A DNA stretch of 64,000 nt from an uncultured Candidatus Saccharibacteria bacterium. GTDB taxonomy: Bacteria; Patescibacteriota; Saccharimonadia; Saccharimonadales; Saccharimonadaceae. Location of the stretch: contig CAMVNH010000002.1 of assembly GCA_947168825.1 (NCBI GenBank), positions 94,457-158,456 of the forward strand, in the 5' to 3' direction. The notes beneath the pieces were generated by a model that did not search any database, was not told the origin of the DNA, and saw nothing but the letters and a program-made list of their open reading frames with translations. The translations under genes were made by a program, and so were the position numbers. Positions 7,896 to 17,372 of the stretch are shown here, one piece after another (position 1 is the stretch's first letter; each line of letters opens with the position of its first letter).

Positions 7896-9710
7896 ATGGG
7901 ATTTTTAAGACGAAAAAAGACCGAAGACTTTGATGATGGCGAGTGGGCCGACTTGGATAAGTTGCTGCCAAAGGAAGGGCCGTCTGAGAAAGTTTCAGAG
8001 AAGACGTCGGTGAAGGTGTCTGATAAGGCGAAGGTTGCCGAGACTGAAAAAGCTGACCCTAAAAGGGTTGAGGAGAAGAAAGAGGGGACAGCTCCTAGGA
8101 AGATATCGGCAAAAGAGCCGACGATTGAAGAAGAGGTTGCAGAGCTGGAGGAGGAAGTAAAGCGGGAGGATGCTTTAGAATATGAATCTCCAATAGTGGT
8201 ACAGAGGAAATTAGTGGCCGCGTTTTTGTATGGCCATTCGGTGCTAGAGAAGAGTAATGTAGTACTCAGGGCGAGTGATGAGGCTTTGGTGCTTTCTGGA
8301 ATGCGTGACGGAAGGATTACAGAGAAGGACGAAAGAGAACTTTTGATGGCGATTGCGGATCCGATTAAGAAATTCGGTGAGGATGGAGTGGATCGGAGAT
8401 TGGGCTACGCGGAAAAAGAGCGACGGATTTTGTCGTATATGACCGGAGCTGGGTTTAATGGCTGGGAAGCGACAGATGGGGTAACGATTCAGGCGTTTGT
8501 GAAGCGATTCCCTCTTCCGATGGATTTTGAAGCGGCAGCAGAGGGCTTTATGCGCGTGATTCGGTCTCATGGTAATGAGATTGGCGTTTCTGAGTATGCG
8601 AAGGCGATGGAGAATTTTAAGAGTCAGGTGTACGGACTACGTAAGATTTACGCCGAGCAGCTAGCGATTTTGAAAAAGAAGGCTATGGAGCAGGTTCGAA
8701 CCGAAGCTGGGCTGATTGAGGTGAGTCAGGTAGAGGCGAGACTGATATTGGGAAAGACGGTACTTTCTGGCGATGCTTTAGTGCAGGGGCAGATTGAGAG
8801 GAAGTTGACAACGCAGGCACTTTATCGAAATGGGTTGGTTCCGAAATGGAAATTGGAACTCGAGGGGCTAGAGATTGCTTTGTCTGCTGTCTTTAAGTTG
8901 GCGACGAGAGATGTAATTCTGGCCTACATAAAAGTGGGCGAGAAGATGTTAGTTAGAAGCTATTACAGAAATAATTCGCATGGTGTTTGGCGATATTTGC
9001 CGGATTATGTGATGCGTGAGAATAAAGCTGGGAATTCGGAGATTTGGTGTGGTGTGGGGTATGCCGAGGAGATGTTTAATTTGCCAGCAGAGTTACAAGA
9101 GAAACTTTCGGAGGTCGCAACGAAGGACCCAGTACTGACGATAGATGACCCAGAGTTTTTGTTTGTGGGGACAGCAAAAGCCTATCCGTCAGTAGACGAG
9201 TATCTAAAATTGCGACGTGAAGGTAAGTTGGAGGGCGACGTCTATACTGAGGTGGCGGCGAGACCAAAATTGATTTTATCAGAGGTGCCTCGTACGAGGT
9301 TGGAGCCAAAGAAGGTGATTGTTTCTGAGCCGGAGAAGCGGCCGGATTTCAAAGAGAAGCTGTTTGAATGGCAGACGCAGACTACGCTCGATGGAAAGGT
9401 GAAGGCTGAGTGTATAGCGTCGAATGATGGAACGTTACGTTATGTCCTGATGGAAGACAATAAGCATCGGGCTTGGGTGTCTGGTGTGGATGCAGTCTCG
9501 GAGATGACTCAGTTTGGGTTGCGCGCGGAATGGATTTATGCTGGAAACTTAACGACTCCTCTATATGTTTCCCTGTCACTTGCAGATGATTTTGGCGATG
9601 AGTCTGATAAGAAGGGTAATTATATTGGGATGTGGAAAAATTATGTAAGTAAGATTGGTCTGATTCAGGAATACCAGCGCAGCAAAATGGACCGAAAGAA
9701 AGTAGTGTAA
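7896..9710 (+). CDS. Uncharacterised protein, paralogue B with charged N-terminal extension
   Basis: 604-aa ORF; shared blocks with A (SRDGILTYTFMKDE/SNDGTLRYVLMEDN; GGYVGMWRKYLSKI/GNYIGMWKNYVSKI). Confidence 0.8.
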   Translation: MGFLRRKKTEDFDDGEWADLDKLLPKEGPSEKVSEKTSVKVSDKAKVAETEKADPKRVEEKKEGTAPRKISAKEPTIEEEVAELEEEVKREDALEYESPIVVQRKLVAAFLYGHSVLEKSNVVLRASDEALVLSGMRDGRITEKDERELLMAIADPIKKFGEDGVDRRLGYAEKERRILSYMTGAGFNGWEATDGVTIQAFVKRFPLPMDFEAAAEGFMRVIRSHGNEIGVSEYAKAMENFKSQVYGLRKIYAEQLAILKKKAMEQVRTEAGLIEVSQVEARLILGKTVLSGDALVQGQIERKLTTQALYRNGLVPKWKLELEGLEIALSAVFKLATRDVILAYIKVGEKMLVRSYYRNNSHGVWRYLPDYVMRENKAGNSEIWCGVGYAEEMFNLPAELQEKLSEVATKDPVLTIDDPEFLFVGTAKAYPSVDEYLKLRREGKLEGDVYTEVAARPKLILSEVPRTRLEPKKVIVSEPEKRPDFKEKLFEWQTQTTLDGKVKAECIASNDGTLRYVLMEDNKHRAWVSGVDAVSEMTQFGLRAEWIYAGNLTTPLYVSLSLADDFGDESDKKGNYIGMWKNYVSKIGLIQEYQRSKMDRKKVV

Positions 9711-9716
9711 AAAATA

Positions 9717-9734
9717 CCCCGCAAAGTTGCGGGG
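9717..9734. terminator. Intrinsic terminator
   Basis: CCCCGCAA-AG-TTGCGGGG followed by TTT. Confidence 0.8.
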
Positions 9735-9775
9735 TTTAGGGTGTGTGGGTGTCGCTTGACTTGGAGTTGATTGTT

Positions 9776-10045
9776 TTATTTAAACGACACTGATCGGTAG
9801 GTGATAGCCTCTGCAATACCTTCTAATTCCTCGTCACTGAGGTTTGGATCGAGAGACGGAAAAACCTCCGTTAATATAGAGATGATGACTTCCCTGTCAT
9901 CAAATGTGAGACGACTCGAGCCACTGTTGACGAGTTTCGAGAATTCTTTTGAAGCCGTAGCTTTTTTCATTAGCCCTTCTCGAAAATCGAATATTGGGAG
10001 TGACCCCACGACGCCCCTATATTTTTTATAAGACAACTTTCCCAT
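9776..10045 (-). CDS. Small hypothetical protein
   Basis: ORF with strong SD (aggaggt) upstream of ATG at 10045; no recognised family. Confidence 0.6.
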   Translation of the reverse strand: MGKLSYKKYRGVVGSLPIFDFREGLMKKATASKEFSKLVNSGSSRLTFDDREVIISILTEVFPSLDPNLSDEELEGIAEAITYRSVSFK

Positions 10046-10182
10046 GAAATCACCTCCTAAAAGCTGGGACAAAAAAGGTTACCTTATTGGTCTATTATAT
10101 CATATGTGGCCTAATAAGTCAATAGTAGGTAGTTTAGTGGTGATAGTGGCGTATTTTCTCTATTCATGATATAATTTTAGAT

Positions 10183-10272
10183 GGAAGCGTGGCCGAGTGG
10201 TTGAAGGCGCACGACTCGAAATCGTGTGGGCGGTTCCCCGTCTCGGAGGTTCGAATCCTCTCGCTTCCGCCA
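10183..10272 (+). tRNA. tRNA-Ser (anticodon CGA), CCA encoded
   Basis: GGAAGCG...CACGA-CTCGAAA-TCGTG...long variable arm...GGTTCGAATCC...CGCTTCCGCCA; terminator GGCGGA/TCCGCC+T tract follows. Confidence 0.96.
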
Positions 10273-10304
10273 AACAAGTTTGGCTTCAGCGACGCGTCCC
10301 AAGG

Positions 10305-10328
10305 GGCGGACTACTTCCGCCATTTTTT
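10305..10328 (+). terminator. Intrinsic terminator after tRNA-Ser
   Basis: GGCGGA-CTACT-TCCGCC-ATTTTTTT. Confidence 0.8.
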
Positions 10329-10705
10329 TATGCCATTTTTAGTTGTTCAGCGATTTCGGCCATCTCGGAGTCGCTTAGATGTAGCTCTCGGCCGTATTCC
10401 CAAGTTTCGTCGTGTGGTGTCAAATGTACATGTGCGTGCGGCACGTCTGTTCCAATCACCTTAATTAAGGTTCTTGTACCAAGGACTTCCTCGTAATGTT
10501 TTGCTAATTTTTTGACTGTAGTCCAAACGGCTGCATAATCTTCGTCTGAGAGATCATAAATTTTGTCTACTTCTGTTTTGGGGACTACTAATGTATGCCC
10601 TTTTGTCTCTGGTGCGATATCGAGAAACGCAAACGTTTTTTCGTCTTCGTAAATTTTATAACACGGGATTTCACCCTTGATTATTTTTGAAAATACACTA
10701 CTCAT
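10328..10705 (-). CDS. HIT (histidine triad) family protein
   Basis: FSKIIKGEIPCYKIYEDEKTFAFLDIAP...GHTLVVPK...HAHVHLTP. Confidence 0.93.
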   Translation of the reverse strand: MSSVFSKIIKGEIPCYKIYEDEKTFAFLDIAPETKGHTLVVPKTEVDKIYDLSDEDYAAVWTTVKKLAKHYEEVLGTRTLIKVIGTDVPHAHVHLTPHDETWEYGRELHLSDSEMAEIAEQLKMA

Positions 10706-10722
10706 ATCTTTATTGTAACATA

Positions 10723-11388
10723 CTAGTTAGTGTCGAACATTTTTGGGTAGGCACGGTGAATACGAGAATCATCGTAGACAGTATCAAGAAACTTGCCATA
10801 GGGGGTAAAATTTGGAACATTATGGTGACGAAGATTCATTTTCACTACTGCGGATAAGGAGAGCAGGCAGTCGATCGAAACTAAAACTAGTAAGATCCTG
10901 AAGATAATTTCCCCAGTTTTAACAGGGATTTTTTCAATAAGGTTGCTACAGAAAGGATAGACGATTCTGACGAAGAAAAGGCAGATTACTCCCCAGGCGA
11001 GCATAACTTGGGGTGAAGTTTTTCCGGCGATGTTTAAAAATTGATCACTATAGTTCCAAGATGTGGTGCCGGTGAAAATTTCTTGGAGGAGACCCATGGC
11101 GAGCTCAACGATTCCGCCAGCAAGACCGCCAAAGATGACGATTTGCCACCATTTGAGCTCTTTCCTGGCGAAAAGATAGACCATGGTAACTGCGCCGAAA
11201 CCGTAAATGACTGAGAGCGGGCCGTATAAAACTCCGCTTCTGGTTTCCCAGAAGATTTCGTGATTACAGAAGAGGTGAACGACTAAGTTTAAAATCATCT
11301 CGTAGTAGCAGCCGAAAATACTACCGATGATAAAGACAAAGAAAAGTTTTCTAAAACAGATGCCTTCGGCGAATTTTTTAGTAGCCAT
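10723..11388 (-). CDS. Putative ABC-transporter type IV (CmpB/PF06541-like) membrane protein
   Basis: FIIGSIFGCYYEMI...GVLYGPLSVIYGFGAV motifs; multiple TM segments. Confidence 0.7.
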   Translation of the reverse strand: MATKKFAEGICFRKLFFVFIIGSIFGCYYEMILNLVVHLFCNHEIFWETRSGVLYGPLSVIYGFGAVTMVYLFARKELKWWQIVIFGGLAGGIVELAMGLLQEIFTGTTSWNYSDQFLNIAGKTSPQVMLAWGVICLFFVRIVYPFCSNLIEKIPVKTGEIIFRILLVLVSIDCLLSLSAVVKMNLRHHNVPNFTPYGKFLDTVYDDSRIHRAYPKMFDTN

Positions 11389-11454
11389 GATGGTTTTATT
11401 ATAGCATGAGTATTTTCCAGGATGAAGTATAAGTGGCAGAGCTTAGTGATAAAA

Positions 11455-11474
11455 AGCGCCGCAAACGCGGCGCT
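11455..11474 (-). terminator. Intrinsic terminator for the 11493 gene
   Basis: AGCGCCGC-AAAC-GCGGCGCT with T tract on the minus strand. Confidence 0.8.
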
Positions 11475-11492
11475 AGTGTAGGAGGTGAACCC

Positions 11493-12107
11493 TTAGACTG
11501 CCAATTTTGCAGAGGGTTCATTAAGATGAGGCGACCTCCTCGCTGGAATATAGGGCCTGGCCCTGTGCGTCCTCGCAGTGATTCTGTCTGCCGGACTCTT
11601 CAGAATGTAATACTGGTGAAAAGCATCATCAATGAGGCATGAGGCGACGCAAGTGCCATCGTTGCTTAATTTGATGATATTGAAAATCTCGGTGGCCTGG
11701 CGGGTGTTTAACTCGCGCTTGTCATCGAGCTGACCGTGGAGTGCGAGTCGAGACTCGATATGTCCGAGAGAATTTTCTCCAAAAGACAAATCACTGAAGA
11801 TCTTGACGCTGTTTAATTCTGATTCGGAAAACCAGTAGTTCGTAATGCAGCGTGTTTGCGGTGTAATTTGGTGTTGAGGGAAAAGATGAATGGTCTGACC
11901 TTTATCAATAAGCAACAATGTATTCGTATTGCTTTCGATAGAAATCTTGAATATGCCGTTAACCAGGTTGTCCATTCCCTTGTCAGGGTCAGCGATGATG
12001 TGAAGATTTTCACCGTTAGAAACAGTATTTACCGCCTCTAAATAGCCTAGGATACGATTCGGCTCATCAACTTTAGTAGCGAGCCACCAGCGAAAGATAT
12101 TTAACAT
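11493..12107 (-). CDS. Hypothetical protein
   Basis: 204-aa ORF with SD gaggaggt and a terminator. Confidence 0.6.
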   Translation of the reverse strand: MLNIFRWWLATKVDEPNRILGYLEAVNTVSNGENLHIIADPDKGMDNLVNGIFKISIESNTNTLLLIDKGQTIHLFPQHQITPQTRCITNYWFSESELNSVKIFSDLSFGENSLGHIESRLALHGQLDDKRELNTRQATEIFNIIKLSNDGTCVASCLIDDAFHQYYILKSPADRITARTHRARPYIPARRSPHLNEPSAKLAV

Positions 12108-12260
12108 GTAAACCTCCTCTAAAAGTACCTTGCTGGGAACGTAGGGTTCCCGTTAAAAATGTGCAACTTTTCTATTTTACTACATTTTTTCAAAAAATGC
12201 AAGGTTTTCTTAAGAGTTTTTGTGTGATAAAATTAAAGAGATAAAGCGGAGTATTTTTGA

Positions 12261-14861
12261 ATGAAATTTGCAAGTAGCTATGAACCGGGGGATTTTGAAG
12301 CGGATATTTATGCGGCATGGGAGAATTCTGGGGTGTTTCGACCAGCGCCGTACGTTGAGGGTGAGAAAGCCTATTCGATTGTGATGCCGCCACCAAATGC
12401 GAATGGAAACTTGCATATTGGGCATGGGCTGACGATGGCGATTGAGGATTCCCTGGTACGATATCATCGGCTAAGAGGTGAATCTACTTGGTACTTCCCT
12501 GGTGCCGACCATGCGGGGTTTGAGACCTGGGTGGTGTATGAACGGAATCTGGAGGTAACTGGGCATACTCGATTTGAATACTCACGCGATGACTTGTATG
12601 CAAAGGTCTGGAATTTTGTGCAAGAACAGAGAGGAAACATGGAGAAACAGGTGCGAGCGCTTGGCACCTCTTGTTCTTGGGATGATATGACGTTTACGCT
12701 AGATGAGCAGGTAGTCCGAAGGGTCTATAAGACTTTTGAGCAGATGTGGCAGGATGGGATGATTTACAGGGGTGAGAAGTTGGTGAATTATTGTCCAAAG
12801 CATCAGACGGCGTTTGCGGATATTGAGGTGGAACATGAAGATGAGAAGGGTAAGCTTTGGGACATTGCTTATCCGTTTGCAGATGGGACGGGCGAGGTGG
12901 TAGTTTCGACGACGCGTCCGGAGACGCTGTTTGGTGATACGGCGGTAGCGGTAAATCCTTCTGATTCACGTTATGATGGTATGATTGGGGCGATGCTTCG
13001 GTTGCCACTTACAGATAGAGAGATTCCGTTGGTTGCAGATGAGCATGCAGACCCAGAGTATGGAACAGGGGCGGTAAAAATTACGCCAGCGCACGATTAT
13101 GATGATTTTGAGGTGGGGATTAGGCATGATTTGCCACGAATTCGAGTGATTGACGATAGTGGACTGATGACTGGTTGTGGTGAGGAATATGATGGCATGA
13201 CAACCGCTGAATGTCGGAAGTTGGTGCTTCGTAATCTGAAAGAAATGGGGCTACTACGTGGTGAGCGCGAGATTGTGCACGCAGTGGCGCATTGTTATAA
13301 GTGTGGTACAGTGATTGAGCCAACGCTGAAGGAGCAGTGGTTTGTAGACGTGAAAAGATTGGCAGATGCGGCTATTCGTGAGATTAATGCTGATAAAATT
13401 AAGTTCTTCCCTGCTTCGAAGAAGAAGGTGCTAGTCAACTACCTTAAGGGGCTAAAAGATTGGAATATTTCGCGACAGATTCCTTGGGGAATTGCGATTC
13501 CGATGTTTAAGTTGGCAGAGCCAGGGGCGACTTTGCCGGATGGGACGCCAGCGCCGGATTGGGTGTTTGATGAGCGTACGCAGTTAACAGAGATTGAGCG
13601 AGGAGGGGCTCGATATGTAAGAGATGAGGATACGTTTGACACCTGGTTCTCGTCGTCACATTGGCCGATCGTGTGTACAGATTGGGAAGCCCAGAATACA
13701 GGGGCGCATGATCTAAACCCATATTATCCGTTAAACGTGATGGAAACAGGGGCGGACATCTTGTTTGCTTGGGTGGCAAGGATGATCATGATGGGGGTGT
13801 ATGTGACAGGGGAAGTGCCGTTTCGTGAGGTATATTTGCATGGTTTGGTGCTAGACGAGCATGGCCAGAAGATGTCAAAGTCTAAGGGGAATGTGATTAA
13901 TCCGATTGAGCTAGTGTCTAAATATGGGTCAGATGCGTTTAGACTAGGGATTTTAAGGGGTCGCTCGGCTGGTATGAATCAGGCGTTTTCAGAACAGAGT
14001 GTGGTTTCTGGACGTAATTTATGCAATAAATTATGGAATGTGTCAAGGTTCATTCAGCAGCTAGTAGATGAAAATGAAAACGGTGATGAAACAGTACATA
14101 CGTTTAATGCCGGAGAAGATTGGATTTGTCGCGAGATTGATGAGGCGAGGAAGCTTTTGGAGAAACAGATGAAGGAATATCGGTTCTCAGAGGCGGTAGA
14201 GACGCTTTATGGGTTACTCTGGGACGAATATGCCGACTGGTTCGTAGAAAGCCAGAAGATTTACAAAAATGTGCCACTACTAAAACGTACACTTGAGGCA
14301 GTGCTGGTACTGATGCACCCGTTTGCACCGTTTGTAACAGAGGCGATTTGGCAAAATTTGAGTTGGACTGAGGGTATGATTATCACGGCTTCATGGCCTG
14401 AGCGTTTGAAATATGACCCGATTTCGGCCGAAGAATTCGAGAAGATAATGGAGGTTGTGACAGAGGTGCGAAGCACGTTGACAGCGATTCCTGGTGGGAA
14501 GAAGTGGCCAATGCTTTATGGTGATGATTCCCTGGTGGACGATAATCAGGTGCTGATTCAGTATTTGACTCGAGTACCATTGGTGACATCGTGTGAGGAT
14601 CAGCCGAGGGGGATAAGGGTAGCGCTGGCGAATCGTGAGGTGTATTTGGACGTGCCTGAGGATGTAGTGGCTAAATATGCTTCTGCGCTCGAAGAGAGAA
14701 TTTTGGCGGTTGGACGCGAGCTTGATGGGCTAAATGCACGAATGATGAATCCGCGATATGTTGATAAGGCGCCAGCGGCGTTAGTAGAAGAAACGCGAAG
14801 AGCAATTGAAGAGAAAACGGCGTTAATTGAGCGACTGAAGCTGGAGCGGCAGGCGATTTAG
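12261..14861 (+). CDS. valS: Valyl-tRNA synthetase
   Basis: MPPPNANGNLHIGHGLT, STTRPETLFGDTAVAVNP, GQKMSKSKGNVINP. Confidence 0.97.
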   Translation: MKFASSYEPGDFEADIYAAWENSGVFRPAPYVEGEKAYSIVMPPPNANGNLHIGHGLTMAIEDSLVRYHRLRGESTWYFPGADHAGFETWVVYERNLEVTGHTRFEYSRDDLYAKVWNFVQEQRGNMEKQVRALGTSCSWDDMTFTLDEQVVRRVYKTFEQMWQDGMIYRGEKLVNYCPKHQTAFADIEVEHEDEKGKLWDIAYPFADGTGEVVVSTTRPETLFGDTAVAVNPSDSRYDGMIGAMLRLPLTDREIPLVADEHADPEYGTGAVKITPAHDYDDFEVGIRHDLPRIRVIDDSGLMTGCGEEYDGMTTAECRKLVLRNLKEMGLLRGEREIVHAVAHCYKCGTVIEPTLKEQWFVDVKRLADAAIREINADKIKFFPASKKKVLVNYLKGLKDWNISRQIPWGIAIPMFKLAEPGATLPDGTPAPDWVFDERTQLTEIERGGARYVRDEDTFDTWFSSSHWPIVCTDWEAQNTGAHDLNPYYPLNVMETGADILFAWVARMIMMGVYVTGEVPFREVYLHGLVLDEHGQKMSKSKGNVINPIELVSKYGSDAFRLGILRGRSAGMNQAFSEQSVVSGRNLCNKLWNVSRFIQQLVDENENGDETVHTFNAGEDWICREIDEARKLLEKQMKEYRFSEAVETLYGLLWDEYADWFVESQKIYKNVPLLKRTLEAVLVLMHPFAPFVTEAIWQNLSWTEGMIITASWPERLKYDPISAEEFEKIMEVVTEVRSTLTAIPGGKKWPMLYGDDSLVDDNQVLIQYLTRVPLVTSCEDQPRGIRVALANREVYLDVPEDVVAKYASALEERILAVGRELDGLNARMMNPRYVDKAPAALVEETRRAIEEKTALIERLKLERQAI

Positions 14862-14882
14862 CGTCTTTGGCGGGATCTATGC

Positions 14883-14911
14883 TTGACATGTATAATCGTC
14901 TATGGTAAAAT
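14883..14911 (+). promoter_or_regulatory. Sigma70-type promoter TTGACA-N17-TAAAAT
   Basis: TTGACA 14883-14888, TAAAAT 14906-14911. Confidence 0.75.
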
Positions 14912-14985
14912 GATTTTTGTAGTTCCGTTTCTTGGGAGAACTAGGAATCTTAGTAGCTATGAAGTTAAAGAAGGGGGGTGAGAAA

Positions 14986-15168
14986 ATGACGACAATGTTA
15001 ATCTTAAGCTTCGTGATATTATTGTGGATAGCAAAAATGCTAGTAATCAAGTCAAGGTTAATTGCAGTAGGTGTTGACACAGAGTGTTTTTGCGAAGTTT
15101 GGACCAGATCAGCAGCAAGCGACTATCAGTCTAATCTGTTATATCAGATTAGACTTAATGGATTCTAG
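14986..15168 (+). CDS. Small membrane peptide (60 aa)
   Basis: SD aaggggggtgag then ATG 14986; N-terminal TM helix MTTMLILSFVILLWIAKMLVI. Confidence 0.5.
   Translation: MTTMLILSFVILLWIAKMLVIKSRLIAVGVDTECFCEVWTRSAASDYQSNLLYQIRLNGF
15128..15155 (+). other. Perfect 11-bp RNA hairpin
   Basis: AGTCTAATCTG-TTATAT-CAGATTAGACT. Confidence 0.85.
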
Positions 15169-15391
15169 CTTCGCTGCCGGTTGAGGCCGACGTGTCATCA
15201 TTTAGTTTCGATACAAAGAGAAAGAAAGATGAAAGATGGAAAGGTTTCCCCCTCCCCATCTAGTCAGCTTACTGAAGCGTCGTAAAAACGAGTATCGTAA
15301 AACTGAGTAGCACCATTTGAAATTGTTTACTTCCGCAATGGATAATGGAAAAAGGAAAGAAATTGTTACAAGTTTTGTTGAGGAAGTGTGT

Positions 15392-15417
15392 GGCCCCGAG
15401 TTTCGGGGCCTTTTTTA
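15392..15417 (+). terminator. Intrinsic terminator
   Basis: GGCCCCGAGTTTCGGGGCC followed by TTTTTT. Confidence 0.9.
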
Positions 15418-15491
15418 TAGTCTGATTCCCTGTTGGATATATTTTTTCCTGTGAAATTTTTTGAATTTTAATGAAATAAGTGGGATTATGG

Positions 15492-15520
15492 TTGACAAAA
15501 ACAAAATCAAAAGGTATAAC
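15492..15520 (+). promoter_or_regulatory. Orphan promoter TTGACA-N17-TATAAC
   Basis: Near-consensus boxes with 17-nt spacer; nearest ORF starts about 175 nt downstream. Confidence 0.6.
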
Positions 15521-15695
15521 AAGACCTTTCAATAAGTTTTTCTACTTTTACTCCCAATCACTGCTATGATGCCCTTTTAGCTGATGATTGTTATTTTTAG
15601 TTTAGCATAAGCGGGTTGCTAAATCAATAGGTTTCTAAGTATAAGGTTAAAAATAGTGGGGAAATATGCACAAAAGTGGAAAAATGGGGTAAAAT

Positions 15696-15926
15696 ATGGG
15701 TATGGCTTATATTAGGCAATTCGAGACTGGATCTGGTGCAATCGGGGTACAGGTTTGCTACAAGGAGCAGGGAAAAGTGGTAAAGACGATTCATGTGGGT
15801 TCGGCACAGAGTCCGGAGATGCTAAAAAAACTTTTAAGAGAGGCGCAGGGAATTATCGATAGGGAAAAAACGCCATTGTTTAATATAGATAAGTTTGATA
15901 CTAAAGATATTAAGAATTGTTTTTAG
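15696..15926 (+). CDS. Short protein resembling the N-terminus of IS1634-type transposases (possible fragment)
   Basis: VQVCYKEQGKVVKTIHVGSAQSPEMLKKLLREAQGII resembles the 'GSAH..AEL..L' N-terminal pattern; leaderless-type -10. Confidence 0.4.
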   Translation: MGMAYIRQFETGSGAIGVQVCYKEQGKVVKTIHVGSAQSPEMLKKLLREAQGIIDREKTPLFNIDKFDTKDIKNCF

Positions 15927-16936
15927 TGTCGGATTTTTCTAGTAAGACGGTTGGCTTTTCTAGCTAGTTCGTAGAGGCGATATTTTACAGGGTTTAAGAT
16001 TAAATCATAGGTGCCAGAGTACTCGATTTCGCGGCCGCCGAAGGATTTTTTGTATTGGGTGAAATGATACCAGGGGTGATTTTTATCTTCAGATTTGGTG
16101 ATGCCCCAGAAGTCAAAAATAGTTTTTCCTTGGTTTTTGGCATCTAAGATCATTTGAATTAAGAGAATACTGCCGGCTTGGAAATTGCGATGCTCAAAAT
16201 CAGTGGCGGCGTGGGCGTAGTAGCGGGTATCTTCATAGTCGTAGACTAAAGCAGCGGCGATAGGGGAGGTTTTGCCGGTCTCGGGATCCTCGTAATCGGC
16301 GATATAGAGGGTTGCAAAGTTGCCGGATTTTAGTTGATTTTTGAGGTGCTGCTCGGTTTGGGGGATAAATTTGTCTTTTTCGCCCAAATTTTTAAGAAAA
16401 TTTGTCAAGATTGTGATTTCGTCGGGATTTTTGGTAGTGCGAATTTTGATGCCTTTTTTCTCGGCATTTTTCCAGTAGCGGACTTTGCGGGATTCCATAT
16501 TTTTGAGGATTTCCTCCTCTGGATTGGTCAGGTCTAGGACCCAGGTATAGTGGGGGTCTAGATCTTTGGTCTTTTTGGCTTTGAGATTACATTTTTTGGC
16601 GGCTAAGGCGATATCCGTGTCGTTTAGGGCTATAGTGGGTTCGATGCGTATAAAATAAGCATTTTGGTCTTCCGCTAGCGTTCTGAGCGCTTTCAGGGCC
16701 TTCTGGAGGCTATTTTTTGCCATGCTCATGCTTTTTTGGTCGGAATATGGCGATGTTTTAATATTTTTTGAAGTTTTTAGCGCGGGACCGTAGGGAAGGT
16801 AGAGATAATTACCAAATGGAGTGCTGGTTTTTGTAGTTAGACAATCAAAATCAGTATTTGTCAACCGAAAAGTTGGTTTTCCTTCAAGTTTTTCGTATTT
16901 TTCCCAAATTTCACTCTGAAGTAGATGAGTTTCCAT
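15923..16936 (-). CDS. FemA/FemB-family peptidoglycan bridge aminoacyltransferase (GNAT fold)
   Basis: METHLLQSEIWEKYEKLEGKPTFRL...YYAHAATDFEHRNFQAGSILLIQMILDAKNQGKTIFDFWGI...SFGGREIEYSGTYDLI; start at 16936, 7 nt after TATAAT. Confidence 0.85.
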   Translation of the reverse strand: METHLLQSEIWEKYEKLEGKPTFRLTNTDFDCLTTKTSTPFGNYLYLPYGPALKTSKNIKTSPYSDQKSMSMAKNSLQKALKALRTLAEDQNAYFIRIEPTIALNDTDIALAAKKCNLKAKKTKDLDPHYTWVLDLTNPEEEILKNMESRKVRYWKNAEKKGIKIRTTKNPDEITILTNFLKNLGEKDKFIPQTEQHLKNQLKSGNFATLYIADYEDPETGKTSPIAAALVYDYEDTRYYAHAATDFEHRNFQAGSILLIQMILDAKNQGKTIFDFWGITKSEDKNHPWYHFTQYKKSFGGREIEYSGTYDLILNPVKYRLYELARKANRLTRKIRH

Positions 16937-17049
16937 GGATTTAATTATAGCACATTTGGGATTTTGGTGGGGCGTACCGGAGTTTGACAGGGAAGCACCA
17001 GTTTTCCACATGGAGAGAAAAGTTTTACACAGGTTTTTCACAGGAGTGT

Positions 17050-17370
17050 GGGAAGTGGCTGGAAGAAAAGCTGATTAAGGAGGGAAGTCAACTGGTTAGT
17101 AGTACTAACCAGTTAGAAATTTTAGCAAAAGATGGTAAAGTGCGCGAAACCGATGTAATAGATATTGAGTAAGCTTTGCGTTTGATCCAGTCGATTCCAA
17201 GCAAGAAAACAGAACTATTTAGAATGTGGCTAGCGGAGGTGGGGGCGAATATATTGATAAGGTTGTGGATCCGGAGCTTACTATTGACTGAGAGGTTCAG
17301 AATCATAGAAGACTTGGTCATGACGGAGTAAAAGGCAACTTCGGAGAAGAGCACAAAGAAACAGTAATTT
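17050..17370 (+). pseudogene. Decayed BRO/DinD-like (prophage antirepressor-type) protein fragment
   Basis: WLEEKLIKEGSQLVSSTNQLEILAKDGKVRETDVIDIE*ALRLIQSIPSKKTELFRMWLAEVG, then frameshift to EYIDKVVDPELTID; characteristic segments split by a stop and frameshifts. Confidence 0.65.
17090..17114. repeat. 25-nt perfect palindrome
   Basis: AACTGGTTAGTA-G-TACTAACCAGTT. Confidence 0.9.
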
Positions 17371-17372
17371 AA

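Noticed and set aside
14883-15417. RNase P RNA or tmRNA
   Set aside because: No recognisable GAGGAAAGTCC core, tRNA-like acceptor end or tag ORF.
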